Positions 8,526 to 17,773 of a stretch of 64,000 nucleotides of DNA are shown here, in pieces. The stretch is taken from NCBI GenBank assembly GCA_903859155.1, contig CAIOLO010000074.1, positions 1 through 64,000 on the forward strand, given 5' to 3'. The notes under the pieces were generated by a model. That model worked only from the letters and a program-made list of their open reading frames with translations, was not told the origin of the DNA and searched no databases. The stretch comes from an uncultured beta proteobacterium. Lineage in GTDB: Bacteria; Pseudomonadota; Gammaproteobacteria; Burkholderiales; SG8-39. The stretch's first letter is position 1. Each line of letters begins with the position of its first letter. The position numbers were made by a program, and so were the translations under genes.

Positions 8526-8574
8526 CCCGTCAATTTGAAAAGTTGCAGAAGGCGCAACTTTTCAATTTGACGGG
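8526..8574. terminator. 21-bp-stem hairpin between convergent genes
   Basis: The left arm 8526-8546 (CCCGTCAATTTGAAAAGTTG plus one base) pairs with the right arm 8554-8574 across a seven-base loop with a single mismatch. It lies between the stop of the permease (8468) and the stop of the methyltransferase (8656). There is no T-tract immediately after either arm. A bidirectional terminator is the simplest reading; a dispersed palindromic element is possible. Confidence 0.6.
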
Positions 8575-8655
8575 ATGTGTACAAAAACTGGTTTTGGGCC
8601 GGGATTGCCGCTGCATTATTGGCAGGCGACCCGTCGTATCGCTTGCATCACCTAA

Positions 8656-9561
8656 TCACCGCGGCGAGTCGATTCCGGTGGGGTTGAAGTAAGTTGTTTT
8701 TGCGCTGCGCGTGGCACGCCATGGATATTCATTGACGTCGTACTTCTCGCTGTCGCCTTTCACCGGCCGGTGCAAGCGCACCTTGCCCTCGATGACATCG
8801 CCCTTGACGGTGCCGATGAATTCATGCTCCTGGTTGCCTTGCAGGTCGGGCAGCGGGATGTTGAGAGTGAAATCAAGCCGGTTGCCGTTGATCTTGAATT
8901 CGCGTGTTGCGCGGCGGATGTTGTTGACGCGCACCACGGCATCGGCCTGCTGGAAGCGCTGGTCGATGATGGCCGCGTAGGCGTTTTTCCCGGCCCCCGG
9001 CAGTTTCAATTCCCAGTTCCAGTTGCCCGCGATGCTGGCGGGCACCACCCACATGCGCACGCTTTGTTGTTCGCTGTCGACGGCATCGGGCAGCCACGGC
9101 CCCATGTCGAACATCTGCGTGACGATGCGAGTTCCAGGGCGTGCTTCGGCCATGATCTTGTTGCGCAACAGTCGCTGCAGTTCCGGAAAAAGCCACATGT
9201 AGATCACATTGACCTTGCTCAGATCGGCGTCGAATACATTCTGGTTGAGGAATTTGACCCGGTCGCTGACGCCCTCGACCCAGGCGCGCGCGGTGGCTTC
9301 ACGCACCAGCTTGGGGTCGAGATCGACGCCGAATCCGCTGACCCCGGCCCTGGCCTTGGCCGACCCGATCACCAGACGGCCGTCGCCCGCGCCCAGGTCG
9401 ACAACCACCTCGCCCGGTTTGAGCGCGGCCAGGTTGATCATGCGGTCGGCGATTTCCGAGCGCGTGCCGACGAACAGGGAAAACATCGCCTGCGCCGTGG
9501 CGGCACCCGGCGCCAACAACGCCATCAGCAGACAAAGGCTTCTTGCGGCTTGCATCAACAT
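8656..9561 (-). CDS. Exported SAM-dependent methyltransferase-like protein, copy 1
   Basis: A 301-residue protein. The ATG at 9561 has GAGG about six bases upstream; a TTG at 9576 is the alternative. Residues 1-25 are a signal peptide (LLMALLAPGAATAQA). A class I methyltransferase motif I follows (VVVDLGAGDGRLVIG), then an acidic strand end (GFGVDLDP). The C-terminal 100 residues form a beta-rich domain. Its order of domains matches the protein at 21222-22103. S-adenosylmethionine is not known to be available in the periplasm, so either the signal-like segment is a membrane anchor or the protein binds another ligand. Target unknown. Confidence 0.8.
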   Translation of the reverse strand: MLMQAARSLCLLMALLAPGAATAQAMFSLFVGTRSEIADRMINLAALKPGEVVVDLGAGDGRLVIGSAKARAGVSGFGVDLDPKLVREATARAWVEGVSDRVKFLNQNVFDADLSKVNVIYMWLFPELQRLLRNKIMAEARPGTRIVTQMFDMGPWLPDAVDSEQQSVRMWVVPASIAGNWNWELKLPGAGKNAYAAIIDQRFQQADAVVRVNNIRRATREFKINGNRLDFTLNIPLPDLQGNQEHEFIGTVKGDVIEGKVRLHRPVKGDSEKYDVNEYPWRATRSAKTTYFNPTGIDSPR

Positions 9562-9705
9562 CAGTGACCTCGGCAATTTGCATCAAGACACCGGCTACAA
9601 TCGCGAAGGCGCGCCGGACCCGCGAAACGCGTGGAGTTTAGCTTGCGCCGGTCACAGACGCCGGCGGCGTGCTCATCCGTCTCATCCGGCCAAGGAGTTG
9701 CCACG

Positions 9706-10281
9706 TTGGAAGCCTTCCTCGTCTCCACCGGCATTGTTGCGCTCGCTGAAATCGGCGACAAGACGCAACTGCTGGCCTTCATTCTGGCGGCCAAGTTTCG
9801 CAAGCCGCTGCCCATCATCACCGGCATTCTCGTCGCCACCCTGGCGAACCACGGCTTTGCCGGCGCTCTCGGGGCGTGGATCACCACCCTGATGGGGCCG
9901 CAAGTGCTGCGCTGGGTATTGGGTGTCTCGTTCATCGTCATGGCGGCCTGGACGCTGATTCCCGACAAGTTCGATGAGAACGATGCCAGGCTCACGCACT
10001 TCGGCGTCTTTGGTACGACGCTGGTCGCGTTCTTCCTCGCGGAGATGGGTGACAAAACCCAGGTCGCGACCATTGCGCTGGCCGCCCAGTACCATGCGTT
10101 CTTTTCGGTCGTCGCCGGAACCACGCTGGGCATGATGATCGCCAATGTGCCGGCGGTTCTGCTGGGTGACCGGATCGCCAAGCGCATGCCGGTGCGGCTG
10201 GTTCACGGCATTGCCGCCGCGATCTTTGCCATCCTGGGCGTGGCTACGCTGCTGGGCGCCGGCGAGCGCTTCGGTTTCTGA
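9706..10281 (+). CDS. UPF0016/GDT1-family cation (Mn/Ca) transporter
   Basis: A 191-residue membrane protein made of two homologous halves, each with the family signature E-x-G-D-K-T/S: EIGDKTQLLAFILA in the first helix and EMGDKTQVATIALA in the second half. About six membrane helices. Bacterial members export manganese; eukaryotic TMEM165/Gdt1 move Mn/Ca into the Golgi. I place the start at TTG 9706, with AAGGAG eight bases upstream; the in-frame extension to 9631 lacks family similarity. It is divergent from the exported methyltransferase and 22 bases upstream of the YchJ-like gene. No manganese riboswitch could be recognised upstream. Confidence 0.88.
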   Translation: MEAFLVSTGIVALAEIGDKTQLLAFILAAKFRKPLPIITGILVATLANHGFAGALGAWITTLMGPQVLRWVLGVSFIVMAAWTLIPDKFDENDARLTHFGVFGTTLVAFFLAEMGDKTQVATIALAAQYHAFFSVVAGTTLGMMIANVPAVLLGDRIAKRMPVRLVHGIAAAIFAILGVATLLGAGERFGF

Positions 10282-10303
10282 CCCGGCCGAGGATCCGTTT
10301 CCC

Positions 10304-10717
10304 TTGGCCCGCCCGCCCGCCCTGCCGCGCAATCTGCCCTGCCCCTGTGGCAGCGAGCAGCCTTATACGGCCTGCTGCCAGCCCTGGCATACCGGCCTGG
10401 CCGAGGGCAATCACGCCCCGAGCCCCGAAGCGCTGATGCGATCGCGCTACAGCGCCTATGTCGTGGGCCTGATCGATTACCTGCTGGCCACCTGGCATCC
10501 GTCCACCTCGCCGGGTGAACTGGAACTGTCGCCGGTGAAATGGCTCGGACTGGAGGTGCGCCATGCCGAAGCCTCGGGGGATGCGGGCGTGGTGGAGTTT
10601 GTCGCGCGCTGCCGCGTCAACGGCCGGGCGCAGCGCCTGCACGAGACCAGCCGCTTCGTGCGCGACGCCGGGCGCTGGTATTACATCGACGGCCAGATGC
10701 TGGACGAAGAACGCTGA
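10304..10717 (+). CDS. YchJ-like UPF0225 protein with SEC-C motif
   Basis: A 137-residue protein. The N-terminus has the SEC-C-type zinc site CPCGSEQPYTACC, with PWH close behind. Next come the MRSRYSAYVVG and YLLATWH signatures of the YchJ/UPF0225 family, an NTF2-like fold. Function unknown in the family. Start: TTG at 10304, with GAGGA about ten bases upstream; the frame continues into the upstream transporter gene but that part is only its shadow. E. coli YchJ is about 150 residues, so this is close to full length. Probably co-transcribed with the transporter. Confidence 0.8.
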   Translation: MARPPALPRNLPCPCGSEQPYTACCQPWHTGLAEGNHAPSPEALMRSRYSAYVVGLIDYLLATWHPSTSPGELELSPVKWLGLEVRHAEASGDAGVVEFVARCRVNGRAQRLHETSRFVRDAGRWYYIDGQMLDEER

Positions 10718-11103
10718 ATGAGCGCGCGCTCGAGCGTCAAGCCACAATGACCGGTTGAAACCGACCCCATCGGATGTCCGCAAGGGGGCGGCGCAGCATG
10801 GCAGCCCGGTCGGGCATGCAGCCCGGGTTATACTTCCGCCTGCAGTCTGAGTACTGCTTATGCATCACCTTGCGGCGCCGCTCCGGCGCCCTGCGTAAGT
10901 TGTTGCGAATCCCCGCAACGGCGGTTGTTTCACTGATGGGAGCCTGACATGTCCAATCGTATCCAGCGACCTTCTTCCTGACGGGGGCACGGCGGCGGCC
11001 GTTGCCATATCGCGCGCAGCATTTGCACGCACTGCAATCCTTGTTCGATCGAGCATGCGCACCGCGCGCTTGCCGGTTCAATCATTTTCGTCCGGGAGAC
11101 ACT
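10718..11103. other. 386-bp intergenic stretch without a supported gene
   Basis: No open frame here has coding character or a ribosome-binding site. A short imperfect direct repeat (GCATGGCAGCCCGG and GCATGCAGCCCGGG, about 10797-10827) is the only structure seen. It should carry the promoter of the transglutaminase gene at 11104. Confidence 0.5.
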
Positions 11104-12207
11104 ATGAAACGCAGAAACTTCATCAAGACCGCACTCACCCTGCCCGCGTTTGCAACGCTGGGCGCGCTCGCCCATTCCGGCGCCGCGCGCGCCGCCGGAG
11201 CTGCGCCATGGAGCAAGGGCACGGAATGGAAACGCTACGAAATCACGCACCGGGTCGAGGTGCCGGCCAGCGACGGCCCGGCGCTGAGTTGGATTCCGCT
11301 GCCCTCGGTGCACAGCGACTATTCGCAGCCGCTGGGCAATGAATGGACGAGCAACGTCAACGTGCAGCTTGTGCGCGACCCCAGGTATGGTTCCACGGCG
11401 ATGTTGCAGGTGCAGATGCCTGCGCTGGACGGACCGCGCTGGGTCGAGGTTACCAGCCGGGTGCTGACGCGCGATCGCGCCGTGGACCTGACGCGGCCGC
11501 AAGTCTTCGAGCGGACCGGTGCCGGCGAACTCGCCGAGTACCTCAGGTCCACCGAACTGCTGCCCACCGACGGCATCGTGAAATCGACCGCACTCAAGGC
11601 CGTGGGCAAGGCAAAAACGGACCTCGACAAGGCGCGCGCCATCTATGATTGGATTGTCGACAACACCTTCCGCGATCCGAAAACGCGCGGTTGCGGCCAG
11701 GGCGACATCAAGGCCATGCTGGAAACCGGCAACCTGAGCGGCAAATGCGCGGACCTGAACGCCCTGTTCGTCGGCATGGCGCGCTCAGTGGGCGTGCCCG
11801 CGCGTGACGTCTACGGCCTGCGCATGGCTCCTTCTCAATGGGGCTATCGCAGCATGAGCGCCTCGGGCAATGTCACCCGGGCGCAACACTGCCGCGCGGA
11901 GTTTTACTCGACCTCCCACGGTTGGGTGCCGGTGGATCCGGCCGACGTGCGCAAAGTGATGCTCGAGGAGCCGCCCGGCAACCTGGCGGCCGCCGACCCC
12001 AAGGTGGGGCTCGCGCGCGAGAAGTTGTTCGGCGCCTGGGAGATGAACTGGCTCGCCTACAACACCTCGCACGATATCAAGCTTCCCAACAGCAAGGGAG
12101 CAGCGCTGGGCTTTTTGATGTACCCGCAGGTTGAAACCGCCACCGCGCGCAAGGATCCCTACGACCCGGATAACCTCAAGTACATCATTACCAGCAAACT
12201 GGTGTGA
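11104..12207 (+). CDS. Tat-exported transglutaminase-like cysteine protease family protein
   Basis: A 367-residue protein. The N-terminus is a twin-arginine signal (MKRRNFIKTAL, hydrophobic core, ending GAARA). The transglutaminase core has its catalytic triad in order: Cys215 in LSGKCADLNALF, His272 in STSHGWVPVDP and Asp278. An N-terminal beta domain (about 40-170) precedes it. Such proteins act as peptidases or amide-transferring enzymes; no target can be named. ATG 11104 is preceded by GGGAGAC. Its TGA overlaps the GTG of the TlpA-like gene, so the two are translationally coupled. Confidence 0.88.
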   Translation: MKRRNFIKTALTLPAFATLGALAHSGAARAAGAAPWSKGTEWKRYEITHRVEVPASDGPALSWIPLPSVHSDYSQPLGNEWTSNVNVQLVRDPRYGSTAMLQVQMPALDGPRWVEVTSRVLTRDRAVDLTRPQVFERTGAGELAEYLRSTELLPTDGIVKSTALKAVGKAKTDLDKARAIYDWIVDNTFRDPKTRGCGQGDIKAMLETGNLSGKCADLNALFVGMARSVGVPARDVYGLRMAPSQWGYRSMSASGNVTRAQHCRAEFYSTSHGWVPVDPADVRKVMLEEPPGNLAAADPKVGLAREKLFGAWEMNWLAYNTSHDIKLPNSKGAALGFLMYPQVETATARKDPYDPDNLKYIITSKLV

Positions 12208-12791
12208 CGGTGCGGCCACGCCTGCACGCAAGACGACGCGTGCTTTCGGCGCTGAGCGCCGCAATGGCCGCTGCCACGCTATCCGGCGTGCCGGCTATCT
12301 CGTTCGCAAAGGCGGCAGCGGCGCGTTTTGCGCCGTGGAAGGGCGGCGCGACCCCGCCGCTTGTCCTGAAGGACGGCCGGGGCCGCACCCACGACCTTGC
12401 CGCTTACCGGGGCCGGGTGGTGCTGGTGAACTTCTGGGCCACCTGGTGCGAACCCTGCCTCGAGGAAATGCCCTCGCTCGAAGACCTGCAGGATCGACTG
12501 AAGGACCGGCCGTTCACGCTGCTTGCCGTCAACATGGAGGAATCCGACGCGAGGGTAGCGCGGTTCCTGCAGTCCACGCTGTTGCAGGAGGACAGCCTGG
12601 TGGTGCTCTTTGACCGCTTTGGCACCGTCGCCAAGGAGTGGAAGGCGCGGATGCTGCCGGTGTCTTTCCTGATCGGCCCGGACGGACGCATTCGCGACAC
12701 CGTTCTTGGCGCAGCCGACTGGAGCGCGAAGCAAACCGTCTCCCGGATAGAACGCCTGATGCCGGTGCCGAGCGCCCGCGGCAGCCGCTAG
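12204..12791 (+). CDS. TlpA/ResA-like thioredoxin-fold protein
   Basis: A 195-residue exported protein. The GTG start overlaps the upstream stop (GTGA). A signal sequence with arginines (RRRVLSAL) and a hydrophobic stretch leads to a cut near residue 36. The thioredoxin fold has the active site WCEPC (C82/C85) and the cis-proline loop MLPVSFLI. The motif matches periplasmic disulfide reductases that serve cytochrome c maturation or individual clients. Coupling to the transglutaminase, whose catalytic residue is a cysteine, suggests it keeps that thiol reduced; this is inference. No membrane electron donor is seen nearby. Confidence 0.88.
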   Translation: MTVRPRLHARRRVLSALSAAMAAATLSGVPAISFAKAAAARFAPWKGGATPPLVLKDGRGRTHDLAAYRGRVVLVNFWATWCEPCLEEMPSLEDLQDRLKDRPFTLLAVNMEESDARVARFLQSTLLQEDSLVVLFDRFGTVAKEWKARMLPVSFLIGPDGRIRDTVLGAADWSAKQTVSRIERLMPVPSARGSR

Positions 12792-13032
12792 CGGTCGGTG
12801 CCGTCCCGGGAGATGCCCGATCTCCGCGCAACAGCATAGGCCTCCGGACTGATGTGCCGGGGCCGCGGCAGGTCATGCGACGCCTGTTGTAGTATCGACT
12901 GAAGATCCTTTTTGAGTTGGGATATGCCCCGCACGATCCGGCTTGCGCTCGCCAGTTCGATGGACTGTCCCTTTCACATCTTGAGGAAAATACCGAAATG
13001 AACCAGCAAAAGCCGCTCGAGCGGCGGGACGC

Positions 13033-15159
13033 GTGAGCATGGCACAGGAACGCTCAGTCATCGAGGCCCTGCTGCGGCCGCGCTCGGTCGCGATCGTAGG
13101 CATGTCCTCAAAGCCGAAGACCGCCGGCCATGTCGTCCTCGGCAATCTCACTTTGAATAAATTCCCGGGTGCGATCCATCTGGTGGGGCGATCGGGCGGC
13201 ACCATCGAGTCTCGCCCGGTGCTGGCGAGCGTGGACGAGCTGCCGGAGAACATTGACCTTGCGATCTTCACGCTGCCCGCCGCGAACGTGCAGGAGGCGA
13301 TCGAGGCCTGCGGCAGGCGCAAGGTCAGGGTCGCGGTCGTGTTCGCGGCAGGCTTTGCCGAAATGGGCGATCGCGGGGCGCAGGAGAAGCTCACCCGCGC
13401 CGCGCGTGCGGGAGGCGTTGCCGTGCTCGGCCCGAACTGCCTGGGCTACATCAACTACATAGACGGGCTCCAATTCAACTTCACCAGTGCCAGCGTTGTG
13501 GAGAAGGCTGACGCGATCCGCGATCCTGCCACTGCGATCATCTCGCAGAGCGGCGGGCTGATGTCCCACCTGGCCCGGGGTCTCCAGGCGCGGGATCTGC
13601 CGGTGTCCTATACGATTTCGACGGGCAACGAGGCGGTTCTCGGCGTGGCGGATTTCATCGACTACATGATCGAGGACGCGAACACCCGCTCGATCATCGT
13701 CTATATCGAGCAGGGGCGGCAGCCGCAGCGGCTGCTCGCGTCGCTGCGTCGTGCGCGCGACGCCGGCAAGCCGGTGATCCTCATGCATCCGGGCAGGAGC
13801 GCTCGCGCCAACACCGCATTGATCTCACACACCGGCGCCCTGGCGGGCGACCATGCCGTGATGCGCGCGCTGCTGTCCGATGCGGGCGCGATTGTGGTTG
13901 ACACGCTGGACGAGCTGATCGACGTGGCGGAGCTGGTTGCCCGCTACCCGCGATTGCCGCTGAAGGGGCCCGGGGTGATTACCTTCTCGGGGGCGCTGGT
14001 GGCGATCGCGCACGATTTCTGCGAATCGGCGGGCCTGGACATCCCGACGTTGACCGCAGCGACGGTCGCCGTGCTCAAACCGCAGCTGCCGGCCTATGCG
14101 CACACCTCCAATCCGCTTGACCTGACGACGCAGCCGGTTTTTCAGCCCGAGCTCATGCATGTCGGTCCCAAGGCGCTGCTGGACGATCCGAACACCGGCA
14201 GCCTGGTTCTGGCCATCATGCCCGGTGGTCCCGCGATCCAGCTCAAATATATCGAGGGCCTGCTGGCCGCGATGCAAGGCTCGGACAAGCCGGTGCTGCT
14301 TTCGTTCATGTGCGATCGCCTGCCGCTCGCTCCGGAATCCGTCGCATTGGCGCGTGATAAACGCATGATCCTGTCGCGTTCGTCCGATCGCGCCATCCGC
14401 GCGCTCGCCTGCGTGACGCGCTACGCGAGGGCGACCGCGCGCCTGAAAAAAGCCGGCGCGGTCCCGGCCGAACCGCCGCTGGCCGACCTGCCGCCGCTCG
14501 GCCAGGGCGCGCAGCCGGAATGGCTGTGCAAGCAATTGCTGGCGGCGATCGGCATCGCGACGCCGCAGGGTGCGCTCGCGCGAAATTGTGATGAGGCCGA
14601 ACGCATCGCCGCGACAATCGGCTACCCGGTGGCGATGAAAGCCCAGGCGGGAGCACTTGCGCACAAGACCGAAGCGGGCGCAGTCCAGCTGAATCTGGCG
14701 GATCGCGCGGCAGTCGCGCAGGCCTGGACCGAGCTCCACGAGAACGTGCGCCGTGCCCGGCCCGATATTGCCCTTGACGGAATTCTGGTGGAAAGAATGG
14801 CTGAAAAGGGCGTGGAGCTCGTCATCGGCGGCAAGCGCGATCCGCAGTGGGGGCCGGTGGTGCTGGTCGGCCTGGGCGGTATATGGATCGAAGCGCTCGG
14901 CGACGTACGCCTGCTGCCGCCGGATCTCGTCGAGGAGTTGATCATCGGGGAACTGCAGCAACTGCGCTCGGCCAAGCTGCTGCAGGGATTTCGCGGTGCG
15001 CCGCCTTCGGATCTCGGCGCCGTGGCGCGCGTGGCGCGGTTGCTCGGTCAGCTGATGCGCGAGCACGAAGAGATCCTGGAGATCGACCTCAATCCGGTGT
15101 TCGTTCACGCGCAGGGCCGCGGCATCACCGTGGCCGATGCGCTCATCGTTACGCGCTAA
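13033..15159 (+). CDS. ADP-forming acyl-CoA synthetase (fused alpha/beta, acetate/pimeloyl/feruloyl-CoA type)
   Basis: A 708-residue cytoplasmic protein. Order of domains: CoA-binding Rossmann domain (RPRSVAIVGMSS, about 10-135), succinyl-CoA-ligase-like domains with the phospho-histidine loop SHTGALAGD near residue 260, and a C-terminal ATP-grasp domain (GYPVAMKAQA, then EIDLNPVFV at the end). The family makes acyl-CoA from acid, CoA and ATP (ADP-forming) or the reverse. Specificity cannot be read from the sequence. Starts at GTG 13033 or ATG 13039, with little ribosome-binding site. Downstream 2-hydroxyacid dehydrogenase and TctC genes suggest carboxylic acid use. Confidence 0.9.
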   Translation: MSMAQERSVIEALLRPRSVAIVGMSSKPKTAGHVVLGNLTLNKFPGAIHLVGRSGGTIESRPVLASVDELPENIDLAIFTLPAANVQEAIEACGRRKVRVAVVFAAGFAEMGDRGAQEKLTRAARAGGVAVLGPNCLGYINYIDGLQFNFTSASVVEKADAIRDPATAIISQSGGLMSHLARGLQARDLPVSYTISTGNEAVLGVADFIDYMIEDANTRSIIVYIEQGRQPQRLLASLRRARDAGKPVILMHPGRSARANTALISHTGALAGDHAVMRALLSDAGAIVVDTLDELIDVAELVARYPRLPLKGPGVITFSGALVAIAHDFCESAGLDIPTLTAATVAVLKPQLPAYAHTSNPLDLTTQPVFQPELMHVGPKALLDDPNTGSLVLAIMPGGPAIQLKYIEGLLAAMQGSDKPVLLSFMCDRLPLAPESVALARDKRMILSRSSDRAIRALACVTRYARATARLKKAGAVPAEPPLADLPPLGQGAQPEWLCKQLLAAIGIATPQGALARNCDEAERIAATIGYPVAMKAQAGALAHKTEAGAVQLNLADRAAVAQAWTELHENVRRARPDIALDGILVERMAEKGVELVIGGKRDPQWGPVVLVGLGGIWIEALGDVRLLPPDLVEELIIGELQQLRSAKLLQGFRGAPPSDLGAVARVARLLGQLMREHEEILEIDLNPVFVHAQGRGITVADALIVTR

Positions 15160-15360
15160 GGAGGTGGAAAGAATGGCCCGGGGGCAATGGTCCAGGGGTC
15201 TGCGCCCGGTTCTTGGGCCGCAAATTTTCCGGAGATTTTTAGCGGGAACAACTTTCACCAGCAACTTCGCAGCGTACTTTTGTTTCCTGGCAGTTTCCGC
15301 CAACGATGCCGGAACGGGCCCGAGATATTCTTAAAACTGTTGACTGCACCTGCATGAAGG

Positions 15361-16323
15361 ATGGAAGAACCGATGAACAAGCGCGTTCTGGTCATTGATC
15401 CGCTTTGGAAGTTTTACTGCGACGGCCTGCGCGGCCATTTTCCGGAGCTGGTGCTCGACGGCGTCGCCGCGTCGGCCGAGGCGGACGGCTGCCTGGCGAA
15501 GGTTGAAATCATCTGCGCCAAGACCACACCAAGAATCTTCAACGATGCATTGCTGCGCCGGGCGACGCGGCTCGAATGGATTCAGGCTTTTACCACCGGA
15601 ACCGATGGCGTCACCAAGCTCCCGTCGCTGCGCCCGGAGGTGGTGCTCACGTCGATGCGGGGCATCCATGGTCCGCAGATGGCGGAAATGGCCATGCTGA
15701 TGATGATGGCGATGGCAAGGGGTCTTCCGCGTTTTGTGCGCAATCAGCTGGCGCACCGATGGACCAAACACGAGCCGCGCCTGCTCTGCGGCAAGACCGT
15801 CGCGATCCTCGGGATCGGCGTGAGCGGCGAGGCGCTCGCCATCCGCGCCAAGGCCTTCGGCATGCACGTCATCGGCGTCACCGGCACGCCGCGGGATCTG
15901 CCCGGCTTCGACCAGGTGCTGCCGCGCGAGCGCCTGATCGACGCGGCGGCTGCGGCCGATTTCCTGTGCCTGCTGTTGCCCTGGACGCCGGAGAACGACA
16001 AAATCATCAATGCGCGTGTCTTGAATGCGATGAAGCCGGATGCGTGCCTGGTCAACATCGCACGCGGCGGTGTGTGCGACGAACAGGCGCTGCTGGAAGC
16101 CTTGCGCGGCGGGCGCATCGCCGGCGCCGCCCTGGACGTGTTCAACCCGGAACCGCTCGATGCGTCCCATCCCTTCTGGGACATGGAAAACGTGATCATC
16201 ACGCCGCATACGGCGGGCGACTCGGACGATTATCACCAGCGCGCGCTGGAAGTCACCGTCGACAATATGCGGAAATATCTGGCCGGTCGCCCGGGTGAGA
16301 TGGTGAACCTCGTGGCGCATTGA
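15361..16323 (+). CDS. D-isomer-specific 2-hydroxyacid dehydrogenase
   Basis: A 320-residue NAD(P)-dependent oxidoreductase. The nucleotide-binding motif GIGVSG sits in KTVAILGIGVSGEALAIRA. The catalytic Arg-Glu-His set is represented by NIARGGVCDEQALLEAL, FNPEPL and ITPHTAG. It reduces a 2-oxoacid or oxidises a D-2-hydroxyacid; substrate unknown. ATG 15361 is used, and ATG 15373 is possible. It lies about 200 bases downstream of the acyl-CoA synthetase and upstream of a TctC gene, so a role in hydroxy-acid catabolism is plausible. Confidence 0.9.
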   Translation: MEEPMNKRVLVIDPLWKFYCDGLRGHFPELVLDGVAASAEADGCLAKVEIICAKTTPRIFNDALLRRATRLEWIQAFTTGTDGVTKLPSLRPEVVLTSMRGIHGPQMAEMAMLMMMAMARGLPRFVRNQLAHRWTKHEPRLLCGKTVAILGIGVSGEALAIRAKAFGMHVIGVTGTPRDLPGFDQVLPRERLIDAAAAADFLCLLLPWTPENDKIINARVLNAMKPDACLVNIARGGVCDEQALLEALRGGRIAGAALDVFNPEPLDASHPFWDMENVIITPHTAGDSDDYHQRALEVTVDNMRKYLAGRPGEMVNLVAH

Positions 16324-16723
16324 GCGATCTGCCCGAAACTTATCCGCCCGGATGCAAACACCGGGCGTTGCAAGGTTGCTTCCCGGTCACCATCCTTTAC
16401 GCGGCATGAAACGTGTTTTACGCTTCAGTAATTGAGGCGCAATTGCGAGGTCAAATTCCGCCAGGTCCGTAAAGGTTGGCCGATATCCACGCCGACTGCG
16501 AACTTGCTGCTCACGGTTTCATCCATTTTCTGTGGTTATGCAAAGGCTCGAAGGTATCGGGCGCCATTCCGGTACCATCAGGCCCGAATCCATGGTTGCG
16601 GGAGTTTTGTTGGCGTTTATCGCCGGCTGCTGCGGTGTTGCCGAAATGGCAACAATCCGATTCCCAGATCCGCGATTTGCGGCTGATATTATCGAGGTTT
16701 TCGCAATTTCGACGAGGAAGCTC
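16324..16723. promoter_or_regulatory. 400-bp non-coding leader of a TctC gene with a small palindrome
   Basis: No supported gene. A perfect 7-bp inverted repeat (TGTTGCC at 16636-16642, GGCAACA at 16648-16654, spacer GAAAT) lies about 70 bases before the receptor start and could be an operator. Open frames here lack ribosome-binding sites and coding character. Confidence 0.4.
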
Positions 16724-17683
16724 ATGACACGCTTGTTAATCGCTGCAGGACTGGTGCTGGCCGCTGCGGTCGCGCCGCTTGCGGCACAGGAATATCCGAT
16801 CAAACCCATCCGCCTGGTGGTGCCCAACTCTGCCGGAGGCGCGACCGACGTTGCGGCGCGACTGACGCAAAACCGCATGATGGAGATCCTGGGGCAGCCT
16901 CTGGTTCTTGACTATCGCGTGGCCGCGGGCGGTGTGGTCGGCGCCAATCAGGTGGCGCAATCGGCACCCGACGGTTACTCCCTAATCATGGTGTTTGACA
17001 GCTTTACGGCGAACCCGTATCTGTTCAAGGATGTGCAATACGATCCGGTCAAGGATTTCCAGCCCATTTCCATGCTGGTGCATGGTATTCAGGTACTGGC
17101 GGCATACCCCGGCGCGGGAATGCATAATTTTGCCGAATTCATGAGGTTGGCAAAATCCAAGGGTGCGGCGCTTGATTTAGGCACTGCCGGCCCCGGTACC
17201 TCGAGCCGCTTCAGTATCGAGCTGTTCAAGCGGGCCACGGGCATCGACTCCACGCTGATTCACTACAAGGGGGGCGGTCCTCTGGTGACTGCGATGCTGG
17301 GCGGGCAGGTGCCGGCCACCATCATCACGCTGGGAGTTGTGATGGCGCAGGTGAAGGCAGGAAAGTTGCTGCCGCTCGCAGTGACATCGGCCAAGCGCGC
17401 CAAGCTGCTGCCCGATGTTCCCACGGTGGCGGAGACCTATCCTGGTTTCCAGGTGCAATCGTGGATTGGATTGCTCGCCCCCGCGGGTACGCCGCGTCCG
17501 ATCGTGGATCGTCTGCATGCCGCGATGGTGCGAACGCTGGCAACGCCCGACGTGCACGACAAGTTCGAGGCGCAGGCCTACGAGGTGATCGGCGGCACAC
17601 CGGAGGCCTTCGGTGCGTGGATCAAGACCGAGTCGAGCAATCTCGGGCGCTTGATAAAGGACCGCGGCATCACGCTGGAATAA
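16724..17683 (+). CDS. TctC/Bug-type tricarboxylate receptor
   Basis: A 319-residue periplasmic binding protein with a signal peptide (LLIAAGLVLAAAVAPLAAQ). The mature start has the classic Bug sequence YPIKPIRLVVPNSAGGATD, whose GG-x-D turn contacts the carboxylate. ATG 16724 follows GAGGAAG at 16714-16720; the longer open frame to 16532 is rejected. Most Bug genes in betaproteobacteria lack adjacent permeases, as here. Neighbouring 2-hydroxyacid dehydrogenase (same strand) and iron alcohol dehydrogenase (convergent) suggest a hydroxy- or oxo-acid ligand, by inference only. Confidence 0.92.
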   Translation: MTRLLIAAGLVLAAAVAPLAAQEYPIKPIRLVVPNSAGGATDVAARLTQNRMMEILGQPLVLDYRVAAGGVVGANQVAQSAPDGYSLIMVFDSFTANPYLFKDVQYDPVKDFQPISMLVHGIQVLAAYPGAGMHNFAEFMRLAKSKGAALDLGTAGPGTSSRFSIELFKRATGIDSTLIHYKGGGPLVTAMLGGQVPATIITLGVVMAQVKAGKLLPLAVTSAKRAKLLPDVPTVAETYPGFQVQSWIGLLAPAGTPRPIVDRLHAAMVRTLATPDVHDKFEAQAYEVIGGTPEAFGAWIKTESSNLGRLIKDRGITLE

Positions 17684-17773
17684 ACCTGCGCACCCGCATG
17701 CGCTACGTTGCTTTCCGTTTCGACTTCCGCGGGATGGCGGTGTTGTGCGCCTGGCTGCAGGCCTTCTTCCCGA

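Noticed and set aside
9562-9705. Manganese (yybP-ykoY) riboswitch before the UPF0016 gene
   Set aside because: No recognisable conserved core could be found in the leader.
10737-11081. Small minus-strand open frames in the 386-bp gap
   Set aside because: No ribosome-binding site, motif or coding character.
13825-15303. 492-residue minus-strand frame
   Set aside because: Lies opposite the acyl-CoA synthetase, which has clear CoA ligase motifs.
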